Origin: Amycolatopsis solani
GTDB lineage: Bacteria; Actinomycetota; Actinomycetes; Mycobacteriales; Pseudonocardiaceae
Direction: 5' to 3'
Length of the DNA: 64,000 nucleotides
Assembly (NCBI RefSeq): GCF_033441515.1
Contig: NZ_JAWQJT010000001.1
Coordinates: 868,001-932,000 of the forward strand
In this document: piece after piece, positions 35,503 through 44,008 of the stretch
Numbering within the stretch: position 1 is the stretch's first letter
Layout: each line of letters begins with the position of its first letter
Notes under the pieces: model-generated
The model's input: only the letters and a program-made list of their open reading frames with translations
The model's database searches: none
Told to the model about the DNA's origin: nothing
Program-made: the position numbers and the translations under genes

Positions 35503-36132
35503 CTACCGCAGGTGCGCGTCGAACCAGTTGAGCGTGCGCTGCCAGGCCTCCGCGGCCGCGCCCGGGTCGGCGTCGAAGCGGTGGTTCGCGCCCGGGTAGT
35601 GGACGACGTTCGTGGCGACCTTCGCCGACGCGGCGGCGTCGCGCAGCCGCTCGACCTCGGCGCCGCCCGCCTCGTCGCCGGCGTCGCCGTACATGCCGAG
35701 CCACGGGCTGGTGAGCTTCCCGGCGATCTCGACCAGCGCGGGCAGCTCGGCGGCCTGCTGCCCGCCGACGCTGACGGCCGCGCCCAGCTTGCGGTGCGAG
35801 GCGACCACGAGGGCCGCGGTGCCGCCGAGGTCGAAGCCCATCACGCCGAGCAGATCGCCCTGGACACCGCGCTCGACGAGCCAGGCGAGGGTCAGGTCGG
35901 TCGCGTGGAGCAGGTCCTGCTGGGTGAGGTGATCGTTCTCCAGGTGCGGGGTGACGGTCAGCCAGCCCTCCGTGGCCAGGCTGGCGAGCAGCAGCTTCAC
36001 GCCGTCGGTGACGCCGTCCGCCTCGTGCAGCACGACCAGGCCGCCGCGTAGCGACCCCTCGGGCTCCGAGAAGGTCAGGCGCAGGGTCGGGCCGTCGGTG
36101 CGCTGGTAGTCCACGGTGCTGGTCGACGTCAT
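35503..36132 (-). CDS. dienelactone hydrolase-family protein with Asp in place of the catalytic Cys
   Basis: A 209-residue alpha/beta-fold protein of the dienelactone hydrolase family. The nucleophile elbow, normally GxCxGG, reads GVMGFDLGGTAAL, with Asp where Cys is expected; the His is in YPGANHRFD and an acidic residue in LGMYGDAGDE. Asp as nucleophile could change the chemistry or leave a non-hydrolytic protein. The ATG at 36132 (MTSTSTVDYQ) is chosen; an in-frame TTG twelve bases earlier is an alternative. It is divergent from the aminotransferase gene. Confidence 0.8.
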   Translation of the reverse strand: MTSTSTVDYQRTDGPTLRLTFSEPEGSLRGGLVVLHEADGVTDGVKLLLASLATEGWLTVTPHLENDHLTQQDLLHATDLTLAWLVERGVQGDLLGVMGFDLGGTAALVVASHRKLGAAVSVGGQQAAELPALVEIAGKLTSPWLGMYGDAGDEAGGAEVERLRDAAASAKVATNVVHYPGANHRFDADPGAAAEAWQRTLNWFDAHLR

Positions 36133-36278
36133 TGCGTCACTCAATCACTTCGAGGTGAACGGGAGGAACCCAGTGTGGCAGGAGAGCACGACGCCGACCG
36201 TCTGAAGGGACTCGCGGGGCGGCGGGCGGAAAAGATACGGTGACCGGGTCGTCCCGTCGAATTCCAGGAGCGCCGAAG

Positions 36279-37337
36279 ATGCCGTCCGTGTCCCCGCGTG
36301 CCGATCTCGAATCGTTGCCGAAATACGTCCCCGGCCGGACGATCGAAGGCGCGATCAAGCTGGCGAGCAACGAGGTGCCCGGCGGTGCGCTGCCGAGCGT
36401 CGCGCAGGCGATCGCCGAGGCCGCGGCCGGGATCAACCGCTACCCGGACACCGGGTCGCAGGCGCTGCGCGAGCGGCTGGCCCGAGAGCTGGACGTCCCG
36501 GTGGCCCGCGTCGCGATCGGCTGCGGCTCGGTGTCGCTGTGCCAGCAGACGATCCAGGCCGTGTGCGCGCCCGGCGAAGAGGTCATCTTCGCGTGGCGCT
36601 CCTTCGAGGCGTACCCGATCGTCACACAGGTCGCGAACGCCGTCTCGGTGAAGGTGCCGATCACCGAGGCCCAGGAGCTCGACCTCGACGCGATGCTCGC
36701 GGCGATCACCGACAAGACGAGGGTCGTCTTCGTCTGCAACCCGAACAACCCGACCGGCACGGCGATCCGCCGCGCGGAGCTCGAGCGGTTCATGGACGCC
36801 GTCCCGGAGCGCGTGCTGATCGTGCTCGACGAGGCGTACAAGGAGTTCGTCACCGACCCCGAGGTGCCGGACGGCGTCGAGTACACGCGGACGCGCTCGA
36901 ACGTCATGGTGCTGCGCACGTTCTCGAAGGCGTACGGCCTCGCGGGGCTGCGCGTCGGGTACGCGGTCGCGCCGGAGCCGATCGCGGACGCGCTCCGCCA
37001 GGTGTACGTCGCCTTCTCGGTGAACATGCTCGCCCAGGTCGCGGCGCTGGCTTCGCTCGACGCGGCCGACGAGCTGATGGCGCGCTGCCGGGAGATCGTC
37101 GCCGAACGCGGGCGGGTCCGGAACGGGCTGCTCGAAGCCGGCTACCAGGTGCCCGAGACGCAGGCGAACTTCGTCTGGCTGCCGCTCGGTGACCAGGCGG
37201 TGCCGTTCGCGGAGCACGCGCTGGACCGCAAGCTCGTGGTGCGCCCCTTCGCCGGCGACGGCGTGCGCGTGACCATCGGGACCCGCGACGAGAACGATCT
37301 GTTCCTGGCCGCGGCCAGGGAATTCAGAACTGCTTGA
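36279..37337 (+). CDS. pat: aromatic/histidinol-phosphate aminotransferase (Pat/HisC type)
   Basis: A 352-residue fold-type I PLP enzyme. The N-terminal IKLASNEVPGG, CNPNNPTGTAI, LDEAYKEF and the PLP-Lys in RTFSKAYGLAGLRVGY are all seen, and the FAGDGVRVTIGTRDEN segment near the C-terminus holds the substrate-carboxylate Arg. It resembles the actinobacterial Pat proteins (M. tuberculosis HisC2/Pat) that transaminate phenylpyruvate or histidinol phosphate. An isolated copy away from a his operon favours the aromatic role. The start at 36279 has an AGGAG eight bases before it. Its last 14 bases overlap the convergent TauE gene. Confidence 0.88.
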   Translation: MPSVSPRADLESLPKYVPGRTIEGAIKLASNEVPGGALPSVAQAIAEAAAGINRYPDTGSQALRERLARELDVPVARVAIGCGSVSLCQQTIQAVCAPGEEVIFAWRSFEAYPIVTQVANAVSVKVPITEAQELDLDAMLAAITDKTRVVFVCNPNNPTGTAIRRAELERFMDAVPERVLIVLDEAYKEFVTDPEVPDGVEYTRTRSNVMVLRTFSKAYGLAGLRVGYAVAPEPIADALRQVYVAFSVNMLAQVAALASLDAADELMARCREIVAERGRVRNGLLEAGYQVPETQANFVWLPLGDQAVPFAEHALDRKLVVRPFAGDGVRVTIGTRDENDLFLAAAREFRTA

Positions 37338-38091
37338 CCACGAGCTGGATGACGGCGGCGACACCGATCACGACGATCACGCCGCGCAGCACCGCCGGCG
37401 GCAGCTTCCGGCCGATCTTCGCGCCGAGGAAGCCGCCGGCGGTCGACCCGACCGCCAGCCACAGCACGACGGGCCAGCTGATCGGCGCGACGAACGCGTA
37501 GATCACCCCGGCGACGACGTTGACGACGGCCGCGAGCACGTTCTTGACGCCGTTGAGCTTCTGCAGCGGCTCGGACAGCAGCATCCCCATGACCGCCATC
37601 AGCATCACGCCCTGCGCGGCGGTGAAGTACCCGCCGTAGATGCCGATGAGGAAGATGAAGAACATCAGCAGCGGACCGGCTTTGTGCTCTTCGCCGTTGC
37701 CTTCGCGGCGCTTCGCCACCCACTTGGAGACCTTCGGCTGCACGATCACGAGGATCACGGCCAGGCCGACCAGCACGGGCACGACGGCTTCGAAAGCGTC
37801 CTTCGGCAGCGAGAGCAGCAGGATCGTGCCACCGATGGCGCCGAGGAACGACGCCACGGCGAACTTCGCGGTCTGCCGCCAGTAGCCGGTGAGCTCGTGC
37901 CGGTAGCCCCAGGCCCCGCTGAGCGTCCCGGGCGCGAGCCCGATGGCGTTCGACGTCGTCGCCGTCACCGGCGGGTAGCCGAGCGCGACGAGCACGGGGA
38001 ACGTCACGAGCGTCCCCGACCCGACGACGGCGTTGATGGTGCCCGCCCAGATCCCGGCGACCACGATGATCACCGCGTGCCACCACGTCAT
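37324..38091 (-). CDS. TauE/SafE-family membrane transporter
   Basis: A 255-residue membrane protein with about eight hydrophobic helices. The first half has AVIIVVAGIWAGTINAVVGS and VTATTSNAIGLAPG, the second LLMFFIFLIGIYGGYFTAAQ and NVLAAVVNVVAGVIYAFVA, an internal duplication typical of the family. Members export sulfite or other organosulfur anions; this one's substrate is unknown. The ATG at 38091 (MTWWHAVII) gives a sensible N-terminus. It is convergent with pat. A partial 22-base copy of the 3' end of the VOC gene lies just upstream. Confidence 0.9.
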   Translation of the reverse strand: MTWWHAVIIVVAGIWAGTINAVVGSGTLVTFPVLVALGYPPVTATTSNAIGLAPGTLSGAWGYRHELTGYWRQTAKFAVASFLGAIGGTILLLSLPKDAFEAVVPVLVGLAVILVIVQPKVSKWVAKRREGNGEEHKAGPLLMFFIFLIGIYGGYFTAAQGVMLMAVMGMLLSEPLQKLNGVKNVLAAVVNVVAGVIYAFVAPISWPVVLWLAVGSTAGGFLGAKIGRKLPPAVLRGVIVVIGVAAVIQLVVKQF

Positions 38092-38161
38092 GAAGCATTC
38101 ACGTGCGGAGCCTAAGCATCGCCGGCTCGGCCCGCGACGCGCACGGGGCCAGATGTGTCTG

Positions 38162-38274
38162 GTCAGACACTCAGCGCGGCGGGCCGGGCCGCTCCCACCG
38201 ATGAGGCGCGGCCGGGGCCGGCCGGCCCGCCGGATTTCCGCCACGCCCGTCAGGCACTCAGCGCGGTGGGAAGA
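38162..38274. repeat. imperfect short direct repeat flanking the VOC gene 3' end
   Basis: The segment GTCAGACACTCAGCGCGG at 38162-38179 is repeated with one mismatch at 38249-38266 (GTCAGGCACTCAGCGCGG), followed in both by a G-rich base run. The second copy contains the stop and final codons of the VOC gene. It may mark a small duplication between that gene and the TauE gene. Confidence 0.45.
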
Positions 38275-38611
38275 CGCAGAACTCGTTCCCCTCCGGATCG
38301 GCCAGCTGGTCCCAGTCCACATCACCCCCTCGCTCGCGGATCAAGGTCGCTCCCAGCGCGAGCAGCTCCGCCGTCTCGCCGAAGACGTCCAGGTGCATGC
38401 GGTTCTTCACCGTCTTCGCCTCCGGGACCGGGTTGAGCCAGATCAGCGGCCCCTCCCCCGCCGGGTCGACGATCGGGACCGGCCAGTCGGCCGGTCGCGT
38501 GTCGCCCGTCAACGAGTCGCGGCGGACGTAGCCCAGCGCCGAGCACCACCAGTCCGCCAGTGCCTGGTGGTCGTTCGCGTCCAGGGCCAGGTCCTTGAAC
38601 TTCGCCGTCAT
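38258..38611 (-). CDS. VOC (glyoxalase/bleomycin-resistance-fold) protein
   Basis: A 117-residue single VOC domain. The ALADWWCSALGY start and RMHLDVFGETAELLALGATL, then WDQLADPEGNEFCVFPPR, follow the common actinobacterial VOC pattern, with His in RMHLDV and Glu in NEFCVF as metal ligands. These small proteins can bind drugs or catalyse isomerisations; no ligand is evident. Its start is in an ATGA overlap with the GNAT gene upstream, so the two are coupled. The ATG at 38611 is preceded by GGAGG. The 3' end coincides with a short duplicated sequence. Confidence 0.88.
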   Translation of the reverse strand: MTAKFKDLALDANDHQALADWWCSALGYVRRDSLTGDTRPADWPVPIVDPAGEGPLIWLNPVPEAKTVKNRMHLDVFGETAELLALGATLIRERGGDVDWDQLADPEGNEFCVFPPR

Positions 38612-39231
38612 GCCGCTTCCTCCGGTACGTGCGCGGGCACCAGCTCCGACACCACCCGCCAGCCGAGCGAGTTGTACAGCCCGCGGCCGGCCTCCGTCGC
38701 CAGCAAAGCGCTGGTCCGCGCGCCCGCGACCGTGCTCAGCCGGTGCATCACCACCCGGCCGAGCCCGCGGCGACGGTGCTCCGGCTCCGTCTCGATCTTG
38801 TCGAACACCGCCACCCCGGACGCCACCGCGACCCGGCCGCGCGCCGCCGGGGCGCCCTCGCTGGACACCACCACGTCCCACGCCGGCCCGTCACCGGTCA
38901 CCGCCACCGCGTACCCCGGTGGCACAGCCGCCGCGGGTGCCGGTCCCTCGAACGTCATCAAGTACTCCGTCTCCCCTGCTTCCCACTCGGCCGTCAGGCC
39001 CGCCAGCACCGACGCCCGCGCGCCGCACGTCTTCAGCCACGTGCCCGGCGCCGCCACCGTCCGAGCCCGCGACGCCACCGTCGACGGCGAACGCAGCAGG
39101 TACCGCACCCGGTGCCCGGCCAGGCCCACGTCGAGGCGGTGCCCGTCCGGCTCTTCGACCGGGGCCGGCACCGCCCGCGAGACCGCCCACCCGCTCGCCC
39201 ACGCCCCCAAGATCTCCATGCCCGCGATCAT
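38608..39231 (-). CDS. GNAT-family N-acetyltransferase
   Basis: A 207-residue protein with a C-terminal GNAT domain. The acetyl-CoA loop is seen in IETEPEHRRRGLGRVVMHRL (residues about 145-164), preceded by VAVASGVAVFD and followed by LLATEAGRGLYNSLGWRVV. The N-terminal 70 residues (HRLDVGLAGHRVRYLL) are a less-known part found in related actinobacterial proteins. The start at 39231 is preceded by GGGGGTGG; a TTG start at 39249 and an ATG at 39219 are alternatives. It is coupled to the VOC gene by a four-base overlap. The acceptor substrate is unknown. Confidence 0.84.
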   Translation of the reverse strand: MIAGMEILGAWASGWAVSRAVPAPVEEPDGHRLDVGLAGHRVRYLLRSPSTVASRARTVAAPGTWLKTCGARASVLAGLTAEWEAGETEYLMTFEGPAPAAAVPPGYAVAVTGDGPAWDVVVSSEGAPAARGRVAVASGVAVFDKIETEPEHRRRGLGRVVMHRLSTVAGARTSALLATEAGRGLYNSLGWRVVSELVPAHVPEEAA

Positions 39232-39266
39232 GACAGCCACCCCCGACAATTCCCGGAGCTGACAGG

Positions 39267-39959
39267 ATGGGCGGCGTGGACACCGAGCAGGTCTGGAGCG
39301 CGACCGTGGACCGGCTGCGGTCGCGGATCGACTCCGGCGACCTGCCGCCGGGTTCGCGGCTGCCCGCCGAACGCGTGCTGTGCGAGGAGCTCGGCATCAG
39401 CCGCGGGTCGCTGCGGCAGGCGCTGCGCGTCCTCGACTCCATCGGCTACGTGCAGATCCGCGCCGGCTCCGGCACCTACGTGCGCGAGCAGCAGGAACAG
39501 CCCCTGCGGACCTGGTTCACCGAGCACGACCAGCTCGTCGAAAAGCTCTTCGACCTGCGCGCGACCGTCGAACCGACGCTCGCCGAGCGGCTGGCGACGC
39601 ACGCCACCGCGAAGACCGTCAGCCGGCTCGAGGACAACGTCGCCGAGATGGCGCGGGCCGCCGAGGACGGGGACATGCTGCGCGTCATCGCCACCGACGC
39701 CGAATTCCACCGGGTGATCGCGCAGAACGCGGGCAACGACGACGTCGCCGGGCTGCTGCGGTCAGTCCTCGTCCTGGTCGGCGAGGAACGGCGGGCGGCG
39801 CTGCGGCTGCCCGGCCAGATCCGCAAGGCCGTCGACGACCACCGCGCCATCCTCGACGCCGTCCGCCGCGCCGACCCGGCCGCGGCCCGCGAGCTGACGC
39901 TCAAGCACCTGCTCGACGCCAAGACCTACGCCCACGACTTCGCCGCCGAGGAGCCCTGA
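39267..39959 (+). CDS. FadR/GntR-family regulator (FCD domain)
   Basis: A 230-residue regulator with an N-terminal GntR winged helix (SRIDSGDLPPGSRLPAERVL, then LGISRGSLRQALRVLDSIGY, residues about 18-70) and a C-terminal all-helical FCD domain (FDLRATVEPTLAERLA, then DAEFHRVIAQNAGNDDVAGL, with candidate metal-binding Asp/His). It overlaps the next gene (methyltransferase) by one base, so the pair is cotranscribed; whether it controls that gene or another operon is unknown. The ligand is likely a small organic acid or acyl-type molecule, by family only. Confidence 0.92.
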   Translation: MGGVDTEQVWSATVDRLRSRIDSGDLPPGSRLPAERVLCEELGISRGSLRQALRVLDSIGYVQIRAGSGTYVREQQEQPLRTWFTEHDQLVEKLFDLRATVEPTLAERLATHATAKTVSRLEDNVAEMARAAEDGDMLRVIATDAEFHRVIAQNAGNDDVAGLLRSVLVLVGEERRAALRLPGQIRKAVDDHRAILDAVRRADPAAARELTLKHLLDAKTYAHDFAAEEP

Positions 39960-40771
39960 TGGAAAAGGTGCACTTCACCGAGGAAAAGGCCACCATGCTG
40001 GCCACCCTCTACGGCCGCGCCCTCGACAGCCGCGAAGCGGATCCGATCCTCGGCGACCACGCCGCCGACGAGGCCGTCCGGCAGATCGACTACGACTTCG
40101 CGAAGCTCGGCATCACCCGCGACAGCGCCGTGAGCGTCGTCCTGCGCGCGAAACCGATCGACGACTGGGCCGCCGCGTACCTCGAAACCCACCCGGACGC
40201 GATCGTGCTGCACCTGGGCTGCGGCATGGACACCCGGTTCCAGCGCGTCGCCCCGCCGGACACCGTCCACTGGTACGACGTCGACTACCCCGAGGTCGTC
40301 GAGCTGCGCGAGAAGCTCTACGCGCCGGCGCCCAACCACACGAACATCGGCACGTCGGTGACCGACTTCGGCTGGCTCGACCAGGTGCCCTCGGACCGGC
40401 CCGCGCTGATCGTCGCCGAGGGCCTGACCATGTACCTGGCCCCCGAAGACGGCACCGAGCTGGTCCGCAGGCTGGTCGCGAAGTTCCAGTCCGGCGAGCT
40501 CGTCTGCGACCTCTTCAGCAAGCTCGGCATCAAGGCGCAGAAGCTCAACACCCCGGTCCGGCGGGCGAAAGCGACCCTGCGCTGGGGCGTCGACGACCCG
40601 CACGAGCTGGAGCGCCTCGGCCTCACGCTGGAGTCCTCTTTGGACGCGGCGCACTGGTCCACCCCGGACGTCATGGCCCGGCTGCGGCCGCTCACGCGGT
40701 TCCAGCTGCGGACGCTGAAGTACTTCCCGCCGCTGGCGCGGATGGCGCACCTCGTGCGGTACCGCTTCTAA
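39959..40771 (+). CDS. class I SAM-dependent methyltransferase, LCMT/PPM-like family
   Basis: A 270-residue methyltransferase. The SAM-binding glycine motif is IVLHLGCGMDTRFQRV, followed by VHWYDVDYPEVVELRE (acidic loop) and PALIVAEGLTMYL, the pattern of the leucine carboxyl methyltransferase-like family. Many such actinobacterial proteins methylate small carboxylic or phenolic compounds in secondary metabolism; no biosynthetic cluster is nearby, so the substrate is open. It starts directly on the stop of the FadR-type gene. Its end overlaps the convergent FBP gene by four bases. Confidence 0.9.
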   Translation: MEKVHFTEEKATMLATLYGRALDSREADPILGDHAADEAVRQIDYDFAKLGITRDSAVSVVLRAKPIDDWAAAYLETHPDAIVLHLGCGMDTRFQRVAPPDTVHWYDVDYPEVVELREKLYAPAPNHTNIGTSVTDFGWLDQVPSDRPALIVAEGLTMYLAPEDGTELVRRLVAKFQSGELVCDLFSKLGIKAQKLNTPVRRAKATLRWGVDDPHELERLGLTLESSLDAAHWSTPDVMARLRPLTRFQLRTLKYFPPLARMAHLVRYRF

Positions 40772-41265
40772 CGGGACTCCAGCACCCGCGCCACGAACTT
40801 GTGCAGCTTCTCTTCGAGCCGCGCGACGCGTTCCTCCAGCGTCAGCGTCTCGAACGGCTGCGGCACGTCGGACTTCAGCTCGCCGCGGACGTACTGGCAG
40901 CAGCCGAGGTTCCCGCAGGCGTAGATGCCCAGCGTGTTGCCGTCGCGGCCGGCCTTCCCGGCGCGCTTGCCGGAGAACAGCGTGACGTCGGACAGCCCGT
41001 GCGTCGTGGTGCAGAAGCCGCAGATGTTGCTGCGCAAGCGGGACTTCGGCGCGGGGGCCGCACGCAGGGCGAGCCCGATCACCTCGCCGCCGTAGGGCAG
41101 CACGAGGTAGGCGCGGCCCGGCGCCTTGGGGTCGCGCCAGCCGAGGAATTCCCGCTGGTCCCAGGGAATTTCCTCGGGCCGGGCGGGCAGCGTCACGCCC
41201 TTGGCTTCGCCGCGGGTGCAGTTGACGAACGAGGCCCGCACCTCGTCCTGGCCGAGTGGCTCCAT
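40768..41265 (-). CDS. FBP-domain (treble-clef zinc) protein
   Basis: A 165-residue protein. The zinc site is CGFCTTTHG followed by ACGNLGCCQYVRG, the four-Cys treble-clef pattern of the EF-G-binding FBP domain, which in FusB-type proteins releases stalled elongation factor G and gives fusidic acid resistance. The C-terminal helix ERVARLEEKLHKFVARVLE is coiled-coil-like. Many actinobacteria have such chromosomal FBP proteins without known resistance; a ribosome-linked role is plausible. The ATG at 41265 (MEPLGQDEVRAS) is chosen. Confidence 0.85.
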   Translation of the reverse strand: MEPLGQDEVRASFVNCTRGEAKGVTLPARPEEIPWDQREFLGWRDPKAPGRAYLVLPYGGEVIGLALRAAPAPKSRLRSNICGFCTTTHGLSDVTLFSGKRAGKAGRDGNTLGIYACGNLGCCQYVRGELKSDVPQPFETLTLEERVARLEEKLHKFVARVLESR

Positions 41266-41328
41266 GACGGGCACGCTAACCAGCGGGCACGGCGGTGGCC
41301 ACGCATTTTCGGCCGTACGATCAACGCC

Positions 41329-42819
41329 GTGCGCAAGATCGCCGTGCAGAACTTCCGGGTGGTGTTGCGCACCAGCCTGGGCTTCGCCGGGCTCGGCATC
41401 GGCTCCAGCGTCGCCGGGTCCGGGGTGGTCGCCCTGCTGCTGGTGCTGCAGGGCCTGCCCAGCGACGTCGGCGACCACGGGTGGGTGCTCGGCCTGACCG
41501 CCGCCCTCATCGTCGCGGCTTCGCTGCTCGCGGGGACCGTGTGGACCGCGTGGCTGCAGCGGCGCACCGCGATCTGGTTCGTGCTCGGCCGCCCGCCGTC
41601 GGAGAGCGAAGCCAAGCGCGCGCTGCGGCTGCCCGTGGACATGGCCGTGGTCAGCGGCACGCTCTGGCTGATCGGCACCGTCGTCCTCACCGCGCTCGCC
41701 GGCGCGCTCGGCTCGTCCGACGACGCCGTCGGCATGGCGACGGTGATCGGCCTCGGCGGCCTGACCACGGTCGGGCTCACATACCTCGCGGCCGAGTGGG
41801 TCGCGCGGCCGGTGATGACGATCGCGCTGGGCGTCCTGCCGCCCCGCGGCTCGCTGCCGGTCACCGTGCTCACCCGGCTGATCGTCACCTGGGCGCTGGC
41901 CAGCGGCGTCCCGTTCGTGGGCGTGCTGCTCGTCGCCACCCCGCCGGACCTCGGCTCGGGCAACCCCACCGCGAGCCTGGTCATGCTGTCGGTGATCGGG
42001 CTGAGCGTCGGCGCCATCGGCACCGCGCTGCTGGCCAGGGCGGTCGCGGCGCCGCTGCACCGGCTGCGCGTGGCGCTCGACGAGATCGCGCGCGGCGACA
42101 CGAACGTCGCGGTCGACGTCGACGACTCCAGCGAGATCGGCCTGCTCCAGACGTCGGTGAACCAGCTCGCGGCCGGCCTGCGCGAGCAGGCGCGGATGCG
42201 GGACCTCTTCGGCAGGCACGTCGGCGCCGACGTCGCCCGGCACGCGCTGGAGTACGGCGCCTCGCTCTCCGGGGACGTCCGCGAGGTGACGGCGCTGTTC
42301 GTCGACGTCGTCGACTCGACCGCGCTGGCCTACCGGACGCCGCCGGAGGAGCTGGTCGGGAAGCTGAACCGGCTGTTCGCCGCCGTCGTCTCCGCGGTCG
42401 GGGCCCGCGGCGGGCTGGTCAACAAGTTCCAGGGCGACGCCGCGCTGTGCATCTTCGGCGCCCCGACGCGGCTCGCGGACGCGCCGACCGCCGCGCTGGC
42501 CGCGGCCCGCGCGATCCGGGACGCGGTCCGCGAGACCGGGGAGCTCGACCTCGGCATCGGCGTCTCGAGCGGCCCGGTGTTCGCCGGGCAGCTCGGCAGC
42601 AGCAGCCGCCTCGAGTACACCGTGATCGGCGACGCGGTCAACGAGGCCGCGCGGCTGACCGAGCTGGCCAAGGCGGCGCCGTCACGCATCCTGGCCAGCG
42701 ACGCCGTCGTCTCCGCGGCTCTGCCCAGCGAAGCGGCGCACTGGGTGAAGCACGGCGAGCTGGAGCTGCGCGGCCGCCAGGAGGCGACGCCCACCTGGAC
42801 CACCCGTCAGGACGGCTGA
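41329..42819 (+). CDS. membrane adenylate/guanylate cyclase with HAMP domain
   Basis: A 496-residue protein. The N-terminal 260 residues hold about five to six hydrophobic helices (VVALLLVLQGL, LTAALIVAASLLAGTVW, WLIGTVVLTALAGALG, VIGLGGLTTVGLTYLA, VGVLLVATPP). Then come a HAMP segment (PLHRLRVALDEIARGDTNV) and a class III cyclase domain. The cyclase has metal-binding Asp in TALFVDVVDSTALA, the substrate Lys/Asp region NKFQGDAALCIFGAPTR, and the transition-state Asn/Arg in GDAVNEAARLTELAK. It would make cAMP in response to a membrane or cytoplasmic signal. The GTG at 41329 is chosen; its 3' end overlaps the FabH-type gene by 13 bases. Confidence 0.9.
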   Translation: MRKIAVQNFRVVLRTSLGFAGLGIGSSVAGSGVVALLLVLQGLPSDVGDHGWVLGLTAALIVAASLLAGTVWTAWLQRRTAIWFVLGRPPSESEAKRALRLPVDMAVVSGTLWLIGTVVLTALAGALGSSDDAVGMATVIGLGGLTTVGLTYLAAEWVARPVMTIALGVLPPRGSLPVTVLTRLIVTWALASGVPFVGVLLVATPPDLGSGNPTASLVMLSVIGLSVGAIGTALLARAVAAPLHRLRVALDEIARGDTNVAVDVDDSSEIGLLQTSVNQLAAGLREQARMRDLFGRHVGADVARHALEYGASLSGDVREVTALFVDVVDSTALAYRTPPEELVGKLNRLFAAVVSAVGARGGLVNKFQGDAALCIFGAPTRLADAPTAALAAARAIRDAVRETGELDLGIGVSSGPVFAGQLGSSSRLEYTVIGDAVNEAARLTELAKAAPSRILASDAVVSAALPSEAAHWVKHGELELRGRQEATPTWTTRQDG

Positions 42820-43796
42820 CCCAGATCCGGCCAGCGCAGCACGGTCGACCCCCAGGTCAGGCCCGCGCCGAACGCGCTGAGCAGGACCCGGTGGCCGGGC
42901 ACGAGGGTGCCGTCGGCGCGAGCGTCGGCCAGCGCGAGCGGGATGGACGCGGCGCTGGTGTTGCCGACCCGGTCGATGTTGGCGACGACGGCGTCCACCG
43001 GCATGCCCAGCTGCTTCGCCGTCGCCTGGAGGATCCGGATGTTCGCCTGGTGGCCGACGAAGCGGTCGACGTCGCCGACCACCCAGCCCGCGCGCTCGAG
43101 GACGGTGCGCGAGGACTCCGCCATCCGCGCGCAGGCGTGGCGGAAGACCGCGGTGCCCTGCATGGCGAGGAACCGGTCGGCCGGGGTGTCCGAAAGCCGC
43201 TTCCGGGCGCCGCCGGCCTCGACCCACAGCAGGTCGGCGAGCTCGCCCTCGCTGTGCAGGTCGAACGGCCCGAACGCGCCGGGCTCGTCGGCGTCGCCGG
43301 CCCGCAGCAGGACCGCGCCGGCACCGTCGCCGAAGATCGGCACGGTGGTGCGGTCGTCCGGGTCGATGAGCGTGGTGAAGGTGTCGGCGCCGATCACGAG
43401 CACGCGCTCGGCGAGCCCGCCCGCGATGAACCCGGCCGCGGTGGCCAGCGCGTAGACGAAGCCGCTGCAGACGGCGTTGACGTCGAACGCGGCGGCCGTG
43501 CCGAGCCCGAGCCGGGCGGCCACCTGCGGCGCGCTCGCCGGGCAGGGCTGGTCGGGCGTGGAGGTGGCGAGCACGACGATGTCGGCGCTCCCGCCGCCCA
43601 GCGCTTCGCGCCCCGCCCCGACCGCGAGGTCCACAGTGGACTCCTCCGGCCCGGCGACGCGGCGCTCGCGGATCCCGGTGCGGGTCCGGATCCACTCGTC
43701 CGAGGTGTCGAGCCGGGCGGCGATCTCGTGGTTGTCCAGGACTTTCGTCGGCAACCACGAGCCGAGGCCGGTCAGCACGGCGGCAGGTGCGGGCAC
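42807..43796 (-). CDS. beta-ketoacyl-ACP synthase III-like protein (FabH family)
   Basis: A 329-residue thiolase-fold condensing enzyme. The catalytic triad is visible: Cys in DVNAVCSGFVYALATAAG, His in FVGHQANIRILQATAKQ and Asn in RVGNTSAASIPLALADA. The start ending in SWLPTKVLDNHEIAARLDTS and the WIRTRTGIRERRV loop match FabH. It could begin fatty acid synthesis with acyl-CoA primers or serve a secondary pathway; no other fatty acid gene is nearby, so this copy is likely a specialised one. It overlaps the cyclase gene by 13 bases and has a 212-base upstream gap. Confidence 0.92.
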   Translation of the reverse strand: MPAPAAVLTGLGSWLPTKVLDNHEIAARLDTSDEWIRTRTGIRERRVAGPEESTVDLAVGAGREALGGGSADIVVLATSTPDQPCPASAPQVAARLGLGTAAAFDVNAVCSGFVYALATAAGFIAGGLAERVLVIGADTFTTLIDPDDRTTVPIFGDGAGAVLLRAGDADEPGAFGPFDLHSEGELADLLWVEAGGARKRLSDTPADRFLAMQGTAVFRHACARMAESSRTVLERAGWVVGDVDRFVGHQANIRILQATAKQLGMPVDAVVANIDRVGNTSAASIPLALADARADGTLVPGHRVLLSAFGAGLTWGSTVLRWPDLGQPS

Positions 43797-43855
43797 GGGA
43801 GAGCCTCCCCACGCCGGTGGGTTGGCGGGCGACCGGCTGGTCTTCCACTTGTATG

Positions 43856-43873
43856 GGCTACCCCCTGGTAGAC
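43856..43873. promoter_or_regulatory. candidate inverted-repeat operator upstream of the FabH-type gene
   Basis: GCTACCCCCTGGTAGACC contains CTACC/GGTAG arms (43858-43862 and 43867-43871) 62 bases before the fabH-type start, in a 212-base gap shared with the Lrp gene. The arms are only five bases long, so this could be chance. Confidence 0.25.
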
Positions 43874-44008
43874 CGGTCAGTTGTGTTCCAGGTCACTCAA
43901 AAAGTTGTTTCATCTTCGCCTCGTCCGGAGTAGTGAGCGACGTCACGGAGGGGTGAGGGGCGAAGTAACTCCAGGCGGATTGTCGGGGGTGCCGGTTAGC
44001 CTGCTGGA

